This document shows positions 23,167 to 34,705 of a stretch of DNA of 64,000 nucleotides, in pieces. Each line of letters begins with the position of its first letter. Positions within the stretch are counted from its first letter, which is position 1. The position numbers were made by a program, and so were the translations under genes. The notes under the pieces were generated by a model, which did not search any database, was not told where the DNA came from, and saw only the letters and a list, made by a program, of their open reading frames with translations. The stretch comes from Datisca glomerata (taxonomy: Eukaryota > Streptophyta > Magnoliopsida > Cucurbitales > Datiscaceae): assembly GCA_003255025.1 (NCBI GenBank), contig QANY01013250.1, positions 1,302,001 to 1,366,000 on the forward strand, given 5' to 3'.

Positions 23167-25480
23167 CGCTCGCTCCCTCCCTCCCTCCCTCCCTCCCTCT
23201 AGGGTTTCACCAGTCACAGCTTGAAACTTCCCCTGCCCTCAAAGAAGAAAAGATTTCCCAACATTCCAAATTGTCATATAATGAACACCAAGAGTCGCAT
23301 TCACTTAAGTTTTAATTCTGATATTGTCTGATTAAGACGTCCTACACTAAGGTTAACTTCTATGTCATCCTTGAAATTTCTTCTTGTTTTCCATTTTTTT
23401 CTTCTTTGATATGTTTATTTTGACGTGGCCATTCAAAATCCGTCTTGAGTTTAATGTTCTATTTTCACACTTTTTACATCTATATTTGTGATAAACGAAC
23501 ACGTAAAGAAAAAAAATTCAATTATATGATTTCATGTCGCCCTTAACTATAACACCCACCTAGATAACAGTCGGCAGCCGTTGTCTAAGATTTTTTATGA
23601 CAGATTTCATCCGTTATTTTAGGCTTTTTCATAGTAGTGTACCATAGCACAATATAATTTGATGATATTATCTCGCTCGTGCCAATATCTCGTTGAATAG
23701 ATAGACAATTCCCTGAACATTCGAGGTGTGTGAAACAAAGAATTGATATCTTGAACTAATAATTAACAGGAAATGTTAATAAGAATTTAGTGTTGAACTT
23801 ACTGTACGTGCTTTTGCCCCTGAAAAAGGTAAAACAAAAACACGCTCATTACCAATTTCAACCAAAGTTGCGACTTTCCGAAACATTTTTCAGGCACTTT
23901 TGTTGATTACCCAAAACTTGGATTTCAAAAGACAACACAACACACAGTTCAAATTACCCATAGACCAGCAAATTACAGTGAATGTCCATCTGACCTACAC
24001 CAACGACCATAATTGGCTTTTCCCCCCCTTAATTAATACTATTAATTAAACTACGAAAAATTAATTTAGCTTTTATGCATGTCATTGAAGCAGATCCACA
24101 TGGACCACAATACCTCACAATCATTCAAAATGGTGGGTTCCCATGCATTGAGCTTTGCACGATATACACACACTTCTGAAAAAAATTCACCAGCCAAAGT
24201 CTATAATTTTCAACAGAAAATTACAATTTTCCATAGATTATTGCTGAACTGATTTGGCATACCTATAAAATTTGAAACAATTGATCAAATAATTGAATAA
24301 ATTAATTAATTAGGTGATATATTTTTGTTCAGATGGTCATAATGAGTCTTTATTTCTCTTTCGTAATTTAAAATTTATCTGCAAATTTCAGTTAGCTAAT
24401 TGGAGGTTGCATTAGTTCAATTTAAGGATAATTTGACCATATATTAGAGATTTTCAATTAAATATTAGAAAATTTTATGCGTACTGTTTATCTACAAAAA
24501 TACCCATTAAAGTTTGCAAATAGAAAACATACAGTCCCCACCATCGCACCACGGCAAAAATATTTTTTTTTTGAAAAGCAAAAAGGAAGAGAAATATGGA
24601 TAAAAGTTGACATTCAGAGCTGCGCAGACCAAAGGAAACCAAACGCATGAACTTTTTCACAGCGTAACTAATCTTTTAGTCCATCTAAAAGTTGGCCTAA
24701 AAGTTGTGTTTTCTTTTCTCAAAACTTTTCACGTATCAGACAATTATATTATAGGATATTCTCTATTTTTTTCTCAAATATAATTATAATAAAAAAAATT
24801 ATATTTTTAATGTGATTTTACCAACTTATTTATGTCCACGACATTTCTCATTATATATTTAATATCAATTCAACTCCTAACTTAAATCTCATTACATCAA
24901 AATCTAAAATCAATATAATAACTTAGACAAGAGTCACAACTCTTCGATCGAACTTGAGCAACCCACTAACTGAGAAACTGTATTCAGCAAGAGTGAAGTT
25001 TTTTTATTAGTCTCTCAATGTCATGGGATATCCTCTCCAGGGATAGAAACATCACTCAAATCTTAAGATTGCCCTCTATCTCTTAGCACATAGCCTCCTC
25101 ATCACGGGATGATACATTTATATTAAAGCTACCACTTACTATTTATCGAAGCAAAATCACTGAACTCTTTTTAAAACAATATATTTATAACCTCTAAACA
25201 CCATAATCCCTTCATACTGGAATTAGAAAATTCATTCGATACTCAATATCACATGATATATTCTCTAAAACAAACTCATAAAATAGTATAGGTGATCTCC
25301 AAGAAATTTGAGGTACTAAATTCTAACATTTCTCTTCTTACTAAGCACGTATATCTTTCACGTGACAAAGAGACGACACATATGATTAAACTTTAAAGCA
25401 ATATCCAAGATTCATGAGTGCAGGCCATGTACTATCCCTAATCTAAAAGTCAGTAATTTAAAGAACTGAAGTTGATGATT
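20566..25480. other. Long gene-free stretch after AMY2
   Basis: I find no protein gene or structural RNA in about 4.9 kb. It contains AT-rich tracts (22.1-22.5 kb) and a compound microsatellite at 23,131-23,199. Short open frames at 21.3 and 24.5 kb have no protein-like features. It may hold the AMY2 3' UTR in the first few hundred bases. Confidence 0.6.
23131..23199. repeat. Compound microsatellite (CT)n(CGCT)n(CCCT)n
   Basis: A CT run passes into CGCT and then CCCT tetranucleotide repeats, ending at tctaggg. It lies in non-coding DNA with no adjacent gene recognised. Confidence 0.97.
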
Positions 25481-25685
25481 TATTAGCTTTATGGAGAAAA
25501 AAATTTAGAATGAGGGATAAAGAGATGAGTGCTTTATGTAAAACCAAAGTCAATTCTGCTAGTATCAATGGTATAGTGTCATCATCCATTAATGAGAACG
25601 ATACTAAAGAAATGAAAGTAGTTACTGAGTCAGTTAGCAACTGTATTGAAGACACTCAGTTAGTTGGTTATCAAAGTTGGCATCG
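25480..25685 (+). other. Unassigned open stretch upstream of the rDNA fossil
   Basis: An open frame from 25,510 encodes a Ser/Asn/Glu-rich stretch (KTKVNSASINGIVSSS and onward) that ends by running into 25S rDNA. Its composition is more protein-like than its surroundings, but I recognise no domain. It could be the remnant of a gene or retroelement gag cut by the rDNA junction. Confidence 0.3.
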
Positions 25686-28091
25686 GCGCTTCTGGCGTCG
25701 ATCTGTGGGCTCCCCATTCGACTCATCTTGAAACACGAGCCAAGGAGTCTGGCATGTGTGTGAGTCAACAGGCGAGTAAACTCGTAAGGCGTGAGAAAAA
25801 TGACTGACGGGATCCTCTTGTGGGTTGCACCGTTGATCGACCTTGATCTTCTGAAAAGGGTTCAAGTGATAACATGCATGTCGAGTCCTGAAAGATGGTA
25901 AACTATGCCTGAGAAGGGCGAAGCCATAGTAAACTCTGGTGGATACCCGCAGCAATACTGATGTGCAAACCATTCATTTGACTTGGGTATATGGGTGAAA
26001 GACTAATCGAATCGTTTAGTAAATGATTTCCTCTGAAGTTTCCCTCATGATAAATGACGCCCACATGCGAGTTCATCAGGTAAAGTCAATGATTATAGGC
26101 ATCAAGGGGTGCAACGCCCTCCACCTATTCTCAAACTTTAAATAGTTAGGACGGTGTGGCTGCTTTGTTGAGTTGCGCCATGGAATTGAGAGCTCCAAGT
26201 GGGCCATTTTTTGTAAGTAGAATTGGCGATGCGAAATGAACCGAAACCTGGGTTATAATGCCCAACTGCATGCTAACATAGAACCCACAAATGGTGTTGG
26301 TCGATTAAGATAGCAGGAAAGTGTTCATGGAAGTCAAAACCCGCTAAAAAGTGTGCAACAGCTCACCTACCAAATCAACTAACCCCAAAAATGGATGATG
26401 CTAAAGTGTGTGACTTATACCCGGCCGTCGAGGCAAGTGCCATGCCCCAATGAGTAAAAGGGTGTGGTGGTCACTAAAAAATATAGGATGTGAGTTCTGG
26501 CGGAGCGGCCGTCAGTGCAAATCTTAGGGGTGTTCACGGTTCAGTTGGATCGGTTCTTTGATAAAAAGGGAAACCAAATCAAAACTTCATTTCATCAATA
26601 AAACCAAATCGAATCGAACTGTTCATGTTAAAAGAACCAAATCGTGAGTTTCGGTTCAGTTTAATTCAATTCTTTAGTTTGGAAATTATTAATTAAAAAA
26701 TAAAATTTTATATCATTTTTAAATGATGTTATTGAGGGTCGCTACAAAACCTAGGACATGAGTCCTGGCGGAGTGACCATCAGTGCAAATCTTTGTTGCA
26801 GTAGCAAATATTTAAATGAGAAATTTGAAGGCTAAAACAGGAAAATGTTCCATGTGAACAACACTTACACATGGGTTGGTCGATCCTAAGCGACGGGGGA
26901 AGCCCATCTGATAGCGTGAGCTTTGAAAAGGAATCGGTTTAAAATTCTTGAATTGGGACGTGGCGGCTGATGACAATGTTAGGGAGTCTGGAAATGTCGG
27001 CGGAGGCCTCAAAAAGTGTTATCTTTTCTGTTTAACAGCATGTCCATCCTGAAAACGGCTCAACTAAAGGTAGGGTCCGGCGGATAGAAGAGCACAGCAC
27101 ATCGCATGGTGTCTGGTGCGCCCTCAACGACATTTGAAAATTCTGAGGTCCGAGTGCCATCCACGCCCGGTCGTACTCATAACTGCACAGGTCTCCAAGG
27201 TGAACAACATCTCGATCGATGGAACAATGTAGGTAAGGGAAATCTGCAAAATGGATCTGTAACCTCAGGAAAAAGGATTGGCTCTAAAGGTTGGGCATGG
27301 GGGTCCTAGTCCCGGACTCGTTGATTGTCGGTGGACTGCTCGAACTGCTCCTGTGGTGAGAGCGGGATGTTTTGTGTCGGCCGGGGGATGGGCTGGGAAC
27401 GATCACTTTGGGGGCCTTCCCCGAGCGTCGAACATTCAACTCAAAATTAGTATGAACACTCAACTCAGAATGGTCTCTTCGGGGGCCTTCCCCAGGCGTT
27501 CGATTGTTTAATTAAAACAAAGCATTGCGATGGGCCCCTGAGGATACTCACACAATGTGATTTTTGCCCAATGCTCTGAATGTCAAAGTGAAAAAATTCA
27601 ACCAAGCGCGGGTAAACGACGGGAGTAACTATGACTCTCTTAATGTAGTCAAATGCATCGTCGTCTAAATAGTGTTGTGCGTGAATGGATTAACGAGATT
27701 CCTATTGTGCCGGCCTATTATCCAATGAATCACATCCAAAGGAACGGGATTGATAGAATCAGTAGGGAAATAAGACCATGTTGAGCTTGACTCTAGTTCG
27801 ACTTTGTGAAATGACTTGAGAGTTGTAGGATACGTGGGAGCCGGAAATAGAAAAAATGAAATATCATTACTTTTGACATTATTTTACTTATTTTGTGAAC
27901 CAGAAGTGGGGGATCGTCGCTTTTTTTGGTCCCCATGCCTATTTCTGCAGGCCGATATGGGTGGAAGATATTGTCAGGTGGGGGAGTTTGGCTGGGGTGG
28001 CACATCTATTGAAAGATAACACAAATGTTCTAAGATGAGCACAATGAGAACATAAATCTCGTTGGAACAAAAAGGTAAAAGCTCGTTTGAT
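25685..28091 (+). pseudogene. Decayed 25S rRNA gene segment
   Basis: Long collinear match to plant 25S rRNA, from tgggctccccattcgact with gaaacacgagccaaggagtc, through tttaattaaaacaaagcatt (about 27,510), to aaaaggtaaaagctcgtttg (about 28,090). The 5' part of 25S is absent, as is everything after the GCTCGTTTGAT point. Many C-to-T and G-to-A type changes against the conserved sequence suggest decay after methylation of inactive rDNA. It is interrupted near 26,525-26,738 by AT-rich DNA and carries a short internal duplication near 27,395-27,495. It is not a functional rRNA gene. Open frames inside it are artefacts. Confidence 0.95.
26525..26738. mobile_element. AT-rich insertion in 25S, flanked by a 56-bp duplication
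   Basis: About 214 bp beginning taggggtgttcacggttcag and rich in GGTTC/GAACC-type motifs lies inside the rDNA. The 25S segment just before it (26,473-26,525, ending cagtgcaaatct) is present again just after it (26,738-26,792). The two copies have diverged from each other. The opening motif is of a type common in dispersed plant repeats, but I cannot name the family. Confidence 0.7.
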
Positions 28092-28092
28092 A

Positions 28093-28272
28093 CTCTTTAT
28101 ACACACCGCATATCACTCTTAGCGATTGAATGGCCGGTGAAGTGTTCGGATCGCAGCGACGTGGGCGGTTCGCTACCCCTGACGTCGCAAGAAGTCCACT
28201 GAACATTATCATTTAGAAGAATGAGAAGTCGTAACAAGGTTTTTCGTAGGTGAACCTGCGGAAGGATCATTA
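28093..28272 (+). pseudogene. 3' end of 18S rRNA, joined directly to 25S
   Basis: Matches the last about 180 nt of plant 18S rRNA: acacaccgc, then gattgaatgg, gtgaagtgttcggatcgc, tcatttagaa, aagtcgtaacaagg and the terminal gtaggtgaacctgcggaagg followed by atcatta. It follows 25S sequence at 28,091 with no intergenic spacer, in the same orientation. Changes at conserved positions (for example ttttcg for the usual ttccg after aagg) show it is a pseudogene. Confidence 0.95.
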
Positions 28273-28640
28273 TCGATGCCTTAAAAAGTAACCCGTGAAC
28301 GTGTTTTCAAACTCAGCTGGGCGGGGGCTCGAAAAGGCCTTCACACTCCTGTGCGGGGAGGCAGGCGTGCTAGCACATGTCCCTTTACGGACTCGAAACG
28401 TGGACCGACGTAGATCGTAATGGTGGCCCAAGCTCGGGCCTTTTGTTGCGCTTGTAGAAACGTCATCGTCGCGATTCTAACTTGTAACGTGTGCCTCATG
28501 GCGTGCATATTGGTCGATTGGGGGCACCGGTGGTGCTGCCACCCACGGTGATCCTCCGACAGTCGGTGAGGTAATGGTTGGTCGAGATTGGACGGGAGTG
28601 AGATTTTTCGTTGCGTGGGGAACGACCAGAGAGGTCATCT
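28273..28640 (+). pseudogene. ITS1-like spacer remnant
   Basis: Follows the 18S end as ITS1 would, starting tcgatgcctt and containing a GC-rich stretch (gctgggcgggggctcg). It is much richer in G and C than its surroundings. No 5.8S gene follows; at about 28,640 the sequence turns AT-rich. The length is greater than a usual plant ITS1, so part of it may be other rDNA spacer. Confidence 0.65.
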
Positions 28641-28659
28641 TTGTTAATTGAATTACTTA

Positions 28660-31600
28660 CAGAGTTATTATATACGTATTTATCATAAAATTATACATTC
28701 ACTAAGCATAATAATTTTGAATGTCATCTATTATATTAATTAGAGATTATCACATGTTAATTTAAATTTTTCATTAATTCGATTCCTTTTTACAAGAGTC
28801 CATGGTACATCTCACACCTCTCTATCTCAGAGAGATTGAAGTCTCTTAAGCTCTTTTTTTTCTTTTAGGCCTTGTTTTTTGGCCTTCTATTCATGACCCT
28901 TGTAACTATATATTTTTGTGGCTCTTGATAGTAATTTGCTTATAAATACATATTTATTCAAAAAATTGCTGATTTTGCTAATTTGATTGTAACTACTCTT
29001 CTAATTAATTTTTAAATATTTTTATTAAATTATAATACAAGTATTAGCTATATATAAAAGGAATTATTGGATTCTCCCAAAAGTCCAAATATTAATTTCT
29101 TCATCGTCCCCATGATATTCAATCATGGATCTGACAGCAACTCAGTAAGACAGCTGGTTCTGCTCACCTGCTCACAAATGACTACCAGGACGAAAAAGAG
29201 AGAAAAAACAGAGAAATTAAATTCAGACAATTAGGTCAAAAAATTAGACTGGCTAATAACTTCAACGTGGGTCGTTTGCAGAAGTCTTTTTATTTGATCT
29301 GAGTTACAATTTGGAACTTTGAAATCACAAAAATTAATGATGTATAGTTGGAGTTGGAGGGTAGATTTCAAAGCAATAAATAAGAGTATAAACTGTTGAT
29401 ATAATTAATATATATGACACACCCCCTATGCAATAAGTGTTATGTGGAAGTTTGTTCTATTAATTTATTAAAAAATAATAAAATTATTAATTGTATTGGT
29501 GGTGGTAACAATTGAGCTGGCCACAAAATTAAGGAGGTGTGTGGTAATTTATGGGTGTGATGAGTGCGACGTATCAATCGACAAAAGGGAGATTTTCCTA
29601 TATCTCTTTTTGTGTGTAATAAATGACTGTTTGTTTCAACTTTGACTTTATAAATGGAAAAAGGGTTTTTGTTAATTAAATTAAAGTAATTAAGTTGCAA
29701 GATTTATAGTAATTAGTATATATTATAACAGGGTGAAGAAGATTGACCTATACATGTTTTACTTACTTTTTTTAATTAAATTAGCTTGAATTAATTAATT
29801 ATAATTTATAGGTCAAAAGGAAAGCAACACATTCTTCATTCTTGTAAGAAGTGGTTGAAGTTTATATATATACCTAGGATACCATATATACTTAGTGGTG
29901 AAACAGTTGGACCCCATGGAAAGGAGAATATATCTTCAAAAGCCGTCATTAAATAAATGGTTGACTATTTAATCACACTTCTAATCTTCTCATAATGTTT
30001 CATTTTTTTAAGTTAATTTGTTGGTGTGTAATTGTGGTCGTTTGTTCAACAAATGTCAAATTAGGGTTCTAGGCGCATTTACATTCTTTCAGGAAATTGA
30101 AGTTGAAATTCCATAGCGTAGTTTTTAGATTTCAATCAACTAATTATGATTTTTTTTACATTATTGTTCATACTTGGTCAAGAAAATAGTAACACAAGAT
30201 ATATATATATATATATATAAGTACCCCATTAGCTGAAAAAGAAAATGATTCGTCTGCACGAGAGGAAAACGTGGTTATGCCAAGCACATTGATAGTTCTA
30301 TTTAAGGGAAGGGATGTTTGTCAATAATGACTATTGCCAATTGAATCAATGAGATAGGTGTTCCATATACTATCATTTTACATTCACCTAACTACAATTT
30401 CTCATGCTGTATACAAATAGTAAACTAGTTACTCGTCATAGAAATCATGCATATTTAATTAACAGCGTTGTTGAATGTATGATTCTTAATTTTTACATGA
30501 ATTACACTAGTGATATCGTATAATGATGATATGAGCGTTAAAATTAATATATTATAATAGACCGAATAAGATACACATCACAAATAAAATTTCATATCGA
30601 TGTTAAATTATGATCTTGGACTATTGTTTTTATTATGTGTACAACCTAAAAAAGTTATCTGACCATATTTAATTCTTAAAAGGGTATATTAAACGGGCGG
30701 TTTCTATGCTCATGGATGATCTCACACTGAGCCACTTTAAGTATCTGAATGGGTAATGATCCATTAATATCAATAAGTCACGCAAAGAAAAACAAGAGAG
30801 CTTTGTGTCCCACGTCTAGTAATTAGGCGTGACGTGTGTGTATTTAACTGAGTTAAGGGCATCAAAAAATTAATTATTGAATTTTCTGGGGCTTAACTTG
30901 TTAGTCTTCGGCATCTCTTCTTTTGTGTGTGAGTTTGTTGTATGGATGTAGAAAAAATATTAGAATTGAAACCTTTCATAGGACTTTATAAGAATCACCT
31001 TTAAAGGATTTTGTTCATTTTAAGGGTCAATCCTAAATTAAAGGTTTATGGTTATATGTTGACTATATTAAATTGGACTCTTCAACATTGTCCTGTATTT
31101 GATATGTGGTTGAACAGGAAAATTGATAGAAGATTTTTTTTTTACTTACCATTAAAATTAACTTATAGATATCACATTATACTTTATTTTTTTAAATGAA
31201 AGTATATTAACTAAAAAGATACTTACACACATATAATGGGTATGTCTCAAGGAAAATAACATATACAAGAAAGAAAACGCGTATACTCCTAGACCTAGGT
31301 CAACCAATGTTAACATCAAAAGTAAGTAGCTTGATCATGGCCAAGAAGTTGAGACAATGTCTAGCACTATGAGAGACATGTATAAGTAAGTCCTTACAAA
31401 ATATAAGGTCAACACTAAAATGCAAATTAAATCCCTAACCAAGACCAAGAGGTAAGCAGCAACAGACATAGACACCTTTCCAAATTAGACTATAAAGAGT
31501 ATAAAAACTTGTAAGCAAATAAATCAAAGTAAAGTCGCCCCCAAGGTAACCACACATCATCTCATAGGTATCTGCATGCAGTCAGAAAAGACACAAATCA

Positions 31601-31900
31601 ACCAACAGATCAAGACATGATTATAAGGGGCTTTTATAACATAGGACCCCGCCTTACAAGATGTAACTATAGTTCTAATAACAAAGATAACAAAACAATA
31701 AAAGGACCTAGCAAGGAAAAGCCTTTATAGGACATGCCTACAATTACAAAACTCCATAACATAGGGTCGGGGAGGGGGGGAACTTTAATAAATGGAGCTT
31801 ACAAAAAGTAAAAACTCACAAAATCAAGCACTTTCTAGAATATTTCTCAACCAAATTGATACCAATGATGTCATATTTGAATCCCTTTGCATTTAAAAAT
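28660..31900. other. AT-rich gene-free DNA
   Basis: No protein gene or structural RNA recognised across about 3.2 kb. It includes a (TA)n run at 30,199-30,219. The short open frames (29,440-29,700 and 31,011-31,199) are not protein-like. The last few hundred bases may be the 3' flank of the LINE fragment that follows. Confidence 0.6.
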
Positions 31901-33520
31901 TTACCTCTCACATTGTTTGAGATTAGCTAAATAATTACTGATTGTCCCTTAGCTTGCCCTCAAACACTCGAGAGGTTCATTATTTCCAAATGTAGTACAA
32001 AAATGATGAATAAATAACTCTAAGTAAATATACCATCAAAAAAGATTTACCCTTACTCCACACTAATAGCCAAGAGTCCAGTTTCAAGCTTTACAGGTCA
32101 ATTCACACTTCTCCATCAAGGTTCTCCATATTGGTTTATCATAATCACACTCAATGAACAATTGAGAGTTGGATTCAGCATGTCCCACACAGAAGGAACA
32201 ATCAAGCAAACCCCCGTCTTGAGGGTGATTCCATTGTGCAATTCTCTCTCTAGCGGCTAACTTGTTGTGAATGGTCAACCAAGAGATAAAATTACACCTA
32301 GGAATGTTAAACTTGAACCAACTTGATCTTGCCCATCTTACCTTTTTCATAGGCTGTACCAAGGCTCTATAGATATGACTTGATGAGAAGGAACCATTAG
32401 GACTTGCAGTCCAGGTTCAAGAATCAGGTAAAGTAGATTGAGGGGGAGGCAGTGTGGCACCCCTAATTTTCACGAGCTCACCAGATCAAGAAGTCCAGGA
32501 CCACTGTCCATTATGAATAATGTCACTAACTTTGGTGTCTAAATGTCAACCAGTGACATATAGGATTCTATGACAAAATCTGGACAACAAAGTCCCTAAA
32601 GGGTGCCAAGGTTCAATCAACAAGTTGATTTATCTCGCCATTGCCCACATAGGCATTGCAAAAAAAAACATAAATTTACTTCTTAGTTTGAGTAGCTTCC
32701 TCCAAACCCAAGATATATTATAAGGTGTATTAACAATAAAAATGGAGCTCTTCCTGATTAAGTACACTTGACACCAATTCTTTCACATTGAATGTTTTGA
32801 AAGTAGGACCAATAACTATAGATGTTTCGCAAATGCCACTTCATTGGACAAGCTTAAATCCCTAAGCCCTAGACCCCGTTGGGTCTTGTCACAGCAAATA
32901 TCGTCCCAAGTCGCCTTGCCCCGGTATGTTTGGCTTCATTTCCATTTCACATAAAGTTTCTAAGCATGTTTTGCACTTTCTTAACCACTTTCTTTGGTAA
33001 TATAAACAAACTAGCCCAAAATTAGAACATGGCCAACAGTACTGACCTAATAAGTTGAACCTACCCGCATAAGACAGGTATTTAGAGTCCCAAGACTTTA
33101 TCTTTCAGTAATTCTCTCCACCGATGTATCACAATCAGCTTTGCAGAATTTAGTGGTGATTGAAGGCATCCTTAAATATCTCATAGGCAGGTGACTCTCA
33201 GGGAAATCCATTATAGATTGAATACCCAGAATGTCTTCCTCTTGGACCCCTGACAAGAAGATTTAGCTCTTCTGGATGTTGGGCTGAAGTCCAGCGATTG
33301 CCTGAAAAATCTCTAAAGTCTCTTTGGTCCCTTTACAGAACAATAAGAGGTCATCAGCAAAATAAATGTTCACCACCTTTAACTTCTCACACCTCCAATA
33401 ATACTTGAATTCAGAATTGAGGCTGCAAAGTTCAAAAAGACCGGAGAGAACCTCCATTACAATGACAAACATATAAGGTGATAGAGGATCTCCCTAGCCT
33501 ATTAACTCCTCTAAAGTAAC
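31900..33520 (-). pseudogene. LINE (non-LTR) retrotransposon RT fragment
   Basis: On the minus strand, from high to low coordinates, it reads as the second half of a plant LINE polyprotein. First GDPLSPYMFVIVMEVLSGL and the RT active-site box IYFADDLLLF (about 33,370-33,340). Next the thumb region GRFNLI...FILPKKVVKKVQNMLRNF (about 33,040-32,950), then RPNGV with GL. A zinc-binding RVT domain closes it, at 32,084-32,362, with PRCNFISWLTIHNKLAARERI and CSFCVGHAESNSQLFIEC. Several stops and frameshifts lie between the blocks, for example just after GLQPNIQKS at about 33,263. 5'-truncated and dead, as is usual for LINE copies. Confidence 0.9.
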
Positions 33521-33539
33521 CATGAAATTTACTATTGAT

Positions 33540-33990
33540 CTTGATAGAGTAGAAGGAGAAGAATGTATAATATTATCATGTAATAATTTTTATTCCAACA
33601 AAAACATCTAACACTTTACAATGTATAATATAAACTCTTTTAATGTAAAAAAAATCCTATCTAATTTTTTTAATTATTATCACTGTTTTAGTTTCATTTT
33701 TTAACTTTAGTTGTGCGTTTATTATCTCAGGTACATATTATTCATTGCCATGTCCTATCGATTTACTCCCAATATATGCCCCTCTTGGTTAATTTAGCCT
33801 GTATCTTACTAAATTTTAGAACCTTGCTAATAAATCATTATTCACTATTAATCTTACTAAATTATAGAACCTTGCTAATAAATCATTATTCACTATTAAT
33901 CTTACTAAATTATAGAACCTTGATAATTCGCATTTTATTTTTTAAAAACAATTTGCATTTTTACTGTGGAAAAGGGAGGAGTGAGAGAAA
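33540..33990. repeat. Intergenic with a 52-bp tandem repeat (33,805-33,925)
   Basis: The unit ttactaaatt(t/a)tagaacctt and its continuation tcattattcactattaatc is present about 2.4 times. It lies about 650 bp upstream of the MIR394 hairpin. The open frame at 33,713-33,997 is produced by the repeat and is not protein-like. Confidence 0.8.
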
Positions 33991-34143
33991 AGGGTAGTAG
34001 AGGGTTAGGGTTATTGTGTGGCATCAGAAACGAGGTGTGAGGAAAGGGAAATGCTATTGGGAAAGGAAATGACAGATTGGAAGGAAGGGAAGTTTTTATC
34101 ATCAGAAACGAGGGATTGATGAAGAATAACTATGATGATCCCC

Positions 34144-34335
34144 CCCCCCCTCTCTCTCTACTCTCTCTCTCTCTAACTCTATTTGATGCTTTCAGAAAAA
34201 CAAAGGAATGAAACATCAAATCTAATAATCTTCATCTGTCTTCTCCGTCTGAACAAACCCACCAGCTCCTCACCCTCCCCCCTCCCATTCCCTCCATTTA
34301 ATTTATTACACCCACCCCCTCGTCTATCCCTATCC

Positions 34336-34380
<45 letters not shown>

Positions 34381-34450
34381 AAATACAACCATGATCTGCT
34401 CTCTGTGACTCATACTTCCCCATCTCTCTCTCTCTTTCGTTCGCTAAGAT
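34144..34450 (+). promoter_or_regulatory. MIR394: MIR394 promoter region, CT-rich with TATA-like box
   Basis: Several CT microsatellites (about 34,151-34,173, 34,339-34,378 and 34,421-34,435) lie upstream of the hairpin. A TATA-like ttaaata box directly follows the second run at about 34,378-34,385, so transcription may start near 34,410. CT-rich tracts near the start site are common in plant promoters. The assignment is from spacing and motifs only. Confidence 0.5.
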
Positions 34451-34540
34451 CGTGTGGTGGAACTTCATAGAGTTCATACGCTGAAAAAGGTGGGTAAGTG
34501 CGGTGATAAGCAGCTTTCATGTGGGTTTATCAAAGCGTTT

Positions 34541-34585
34541 CTTACAGAGTTTATTGGCATTCTGTCCACCTCCCACCACTCTCTC

Positions 34586-34642
<57 letters not shown>

Positions 34643-34705
34643 AGTTGGGGTAAAAAGGGAGGTGGGCATACTGCCAACTGAGCGCTGTTGGATTCTCTTT
34701 GTAAG
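34541..34705 (+). ncRNA. MIR394: MIR394 precursor hairpin
   Basis: Mature miR394 (TTGGCATTCTGTCCACCTCC) is at 34,554-34,573 on the 5' arm. The passenger strand (AGGTGGGCATACTGCCAACT) is at 34,660-34,679 on the 3' arm and pairs with it with few mismatches. The stem base closes with cttacagag (from 34,541) against ctctttgtaag (to 34,705), as in Arabidopsis MIR394 precursors that also begin CUUACAGAG. miR394 directs cleavage of the F-box mRNA LCR and acts in leaf morphology and as a mobile signal for shoot meristem competence. Unusually, the terminal loop is mostly a (CT)n run at 34,593-34,638. The gene lies between AMY2 and ECH2, as MIR394B does in Arabidopsis. No break is seen in either arm. 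Confidence 0.95.
34593..34638. repeat. (CT)n microsatellite in the MIR394 loop
   Basis: 46 bp of CT between the two arms of the precursor. In the RNA it would be an unpaired pyrimidine loop, whose length may vary between individuals. Confidence 0.97.

Noticed and set aside
25671..28212. Open frames in both strands, some with Cys or Gly-rich translations
   Set aside because: They lie in rDNA sequence, which is not protein-coding.
34183..34470. Serine/leucine-rich open frame upstream of MIR394
   Set aside because: It is translated CT microsatellite and spans the TATA-like box.
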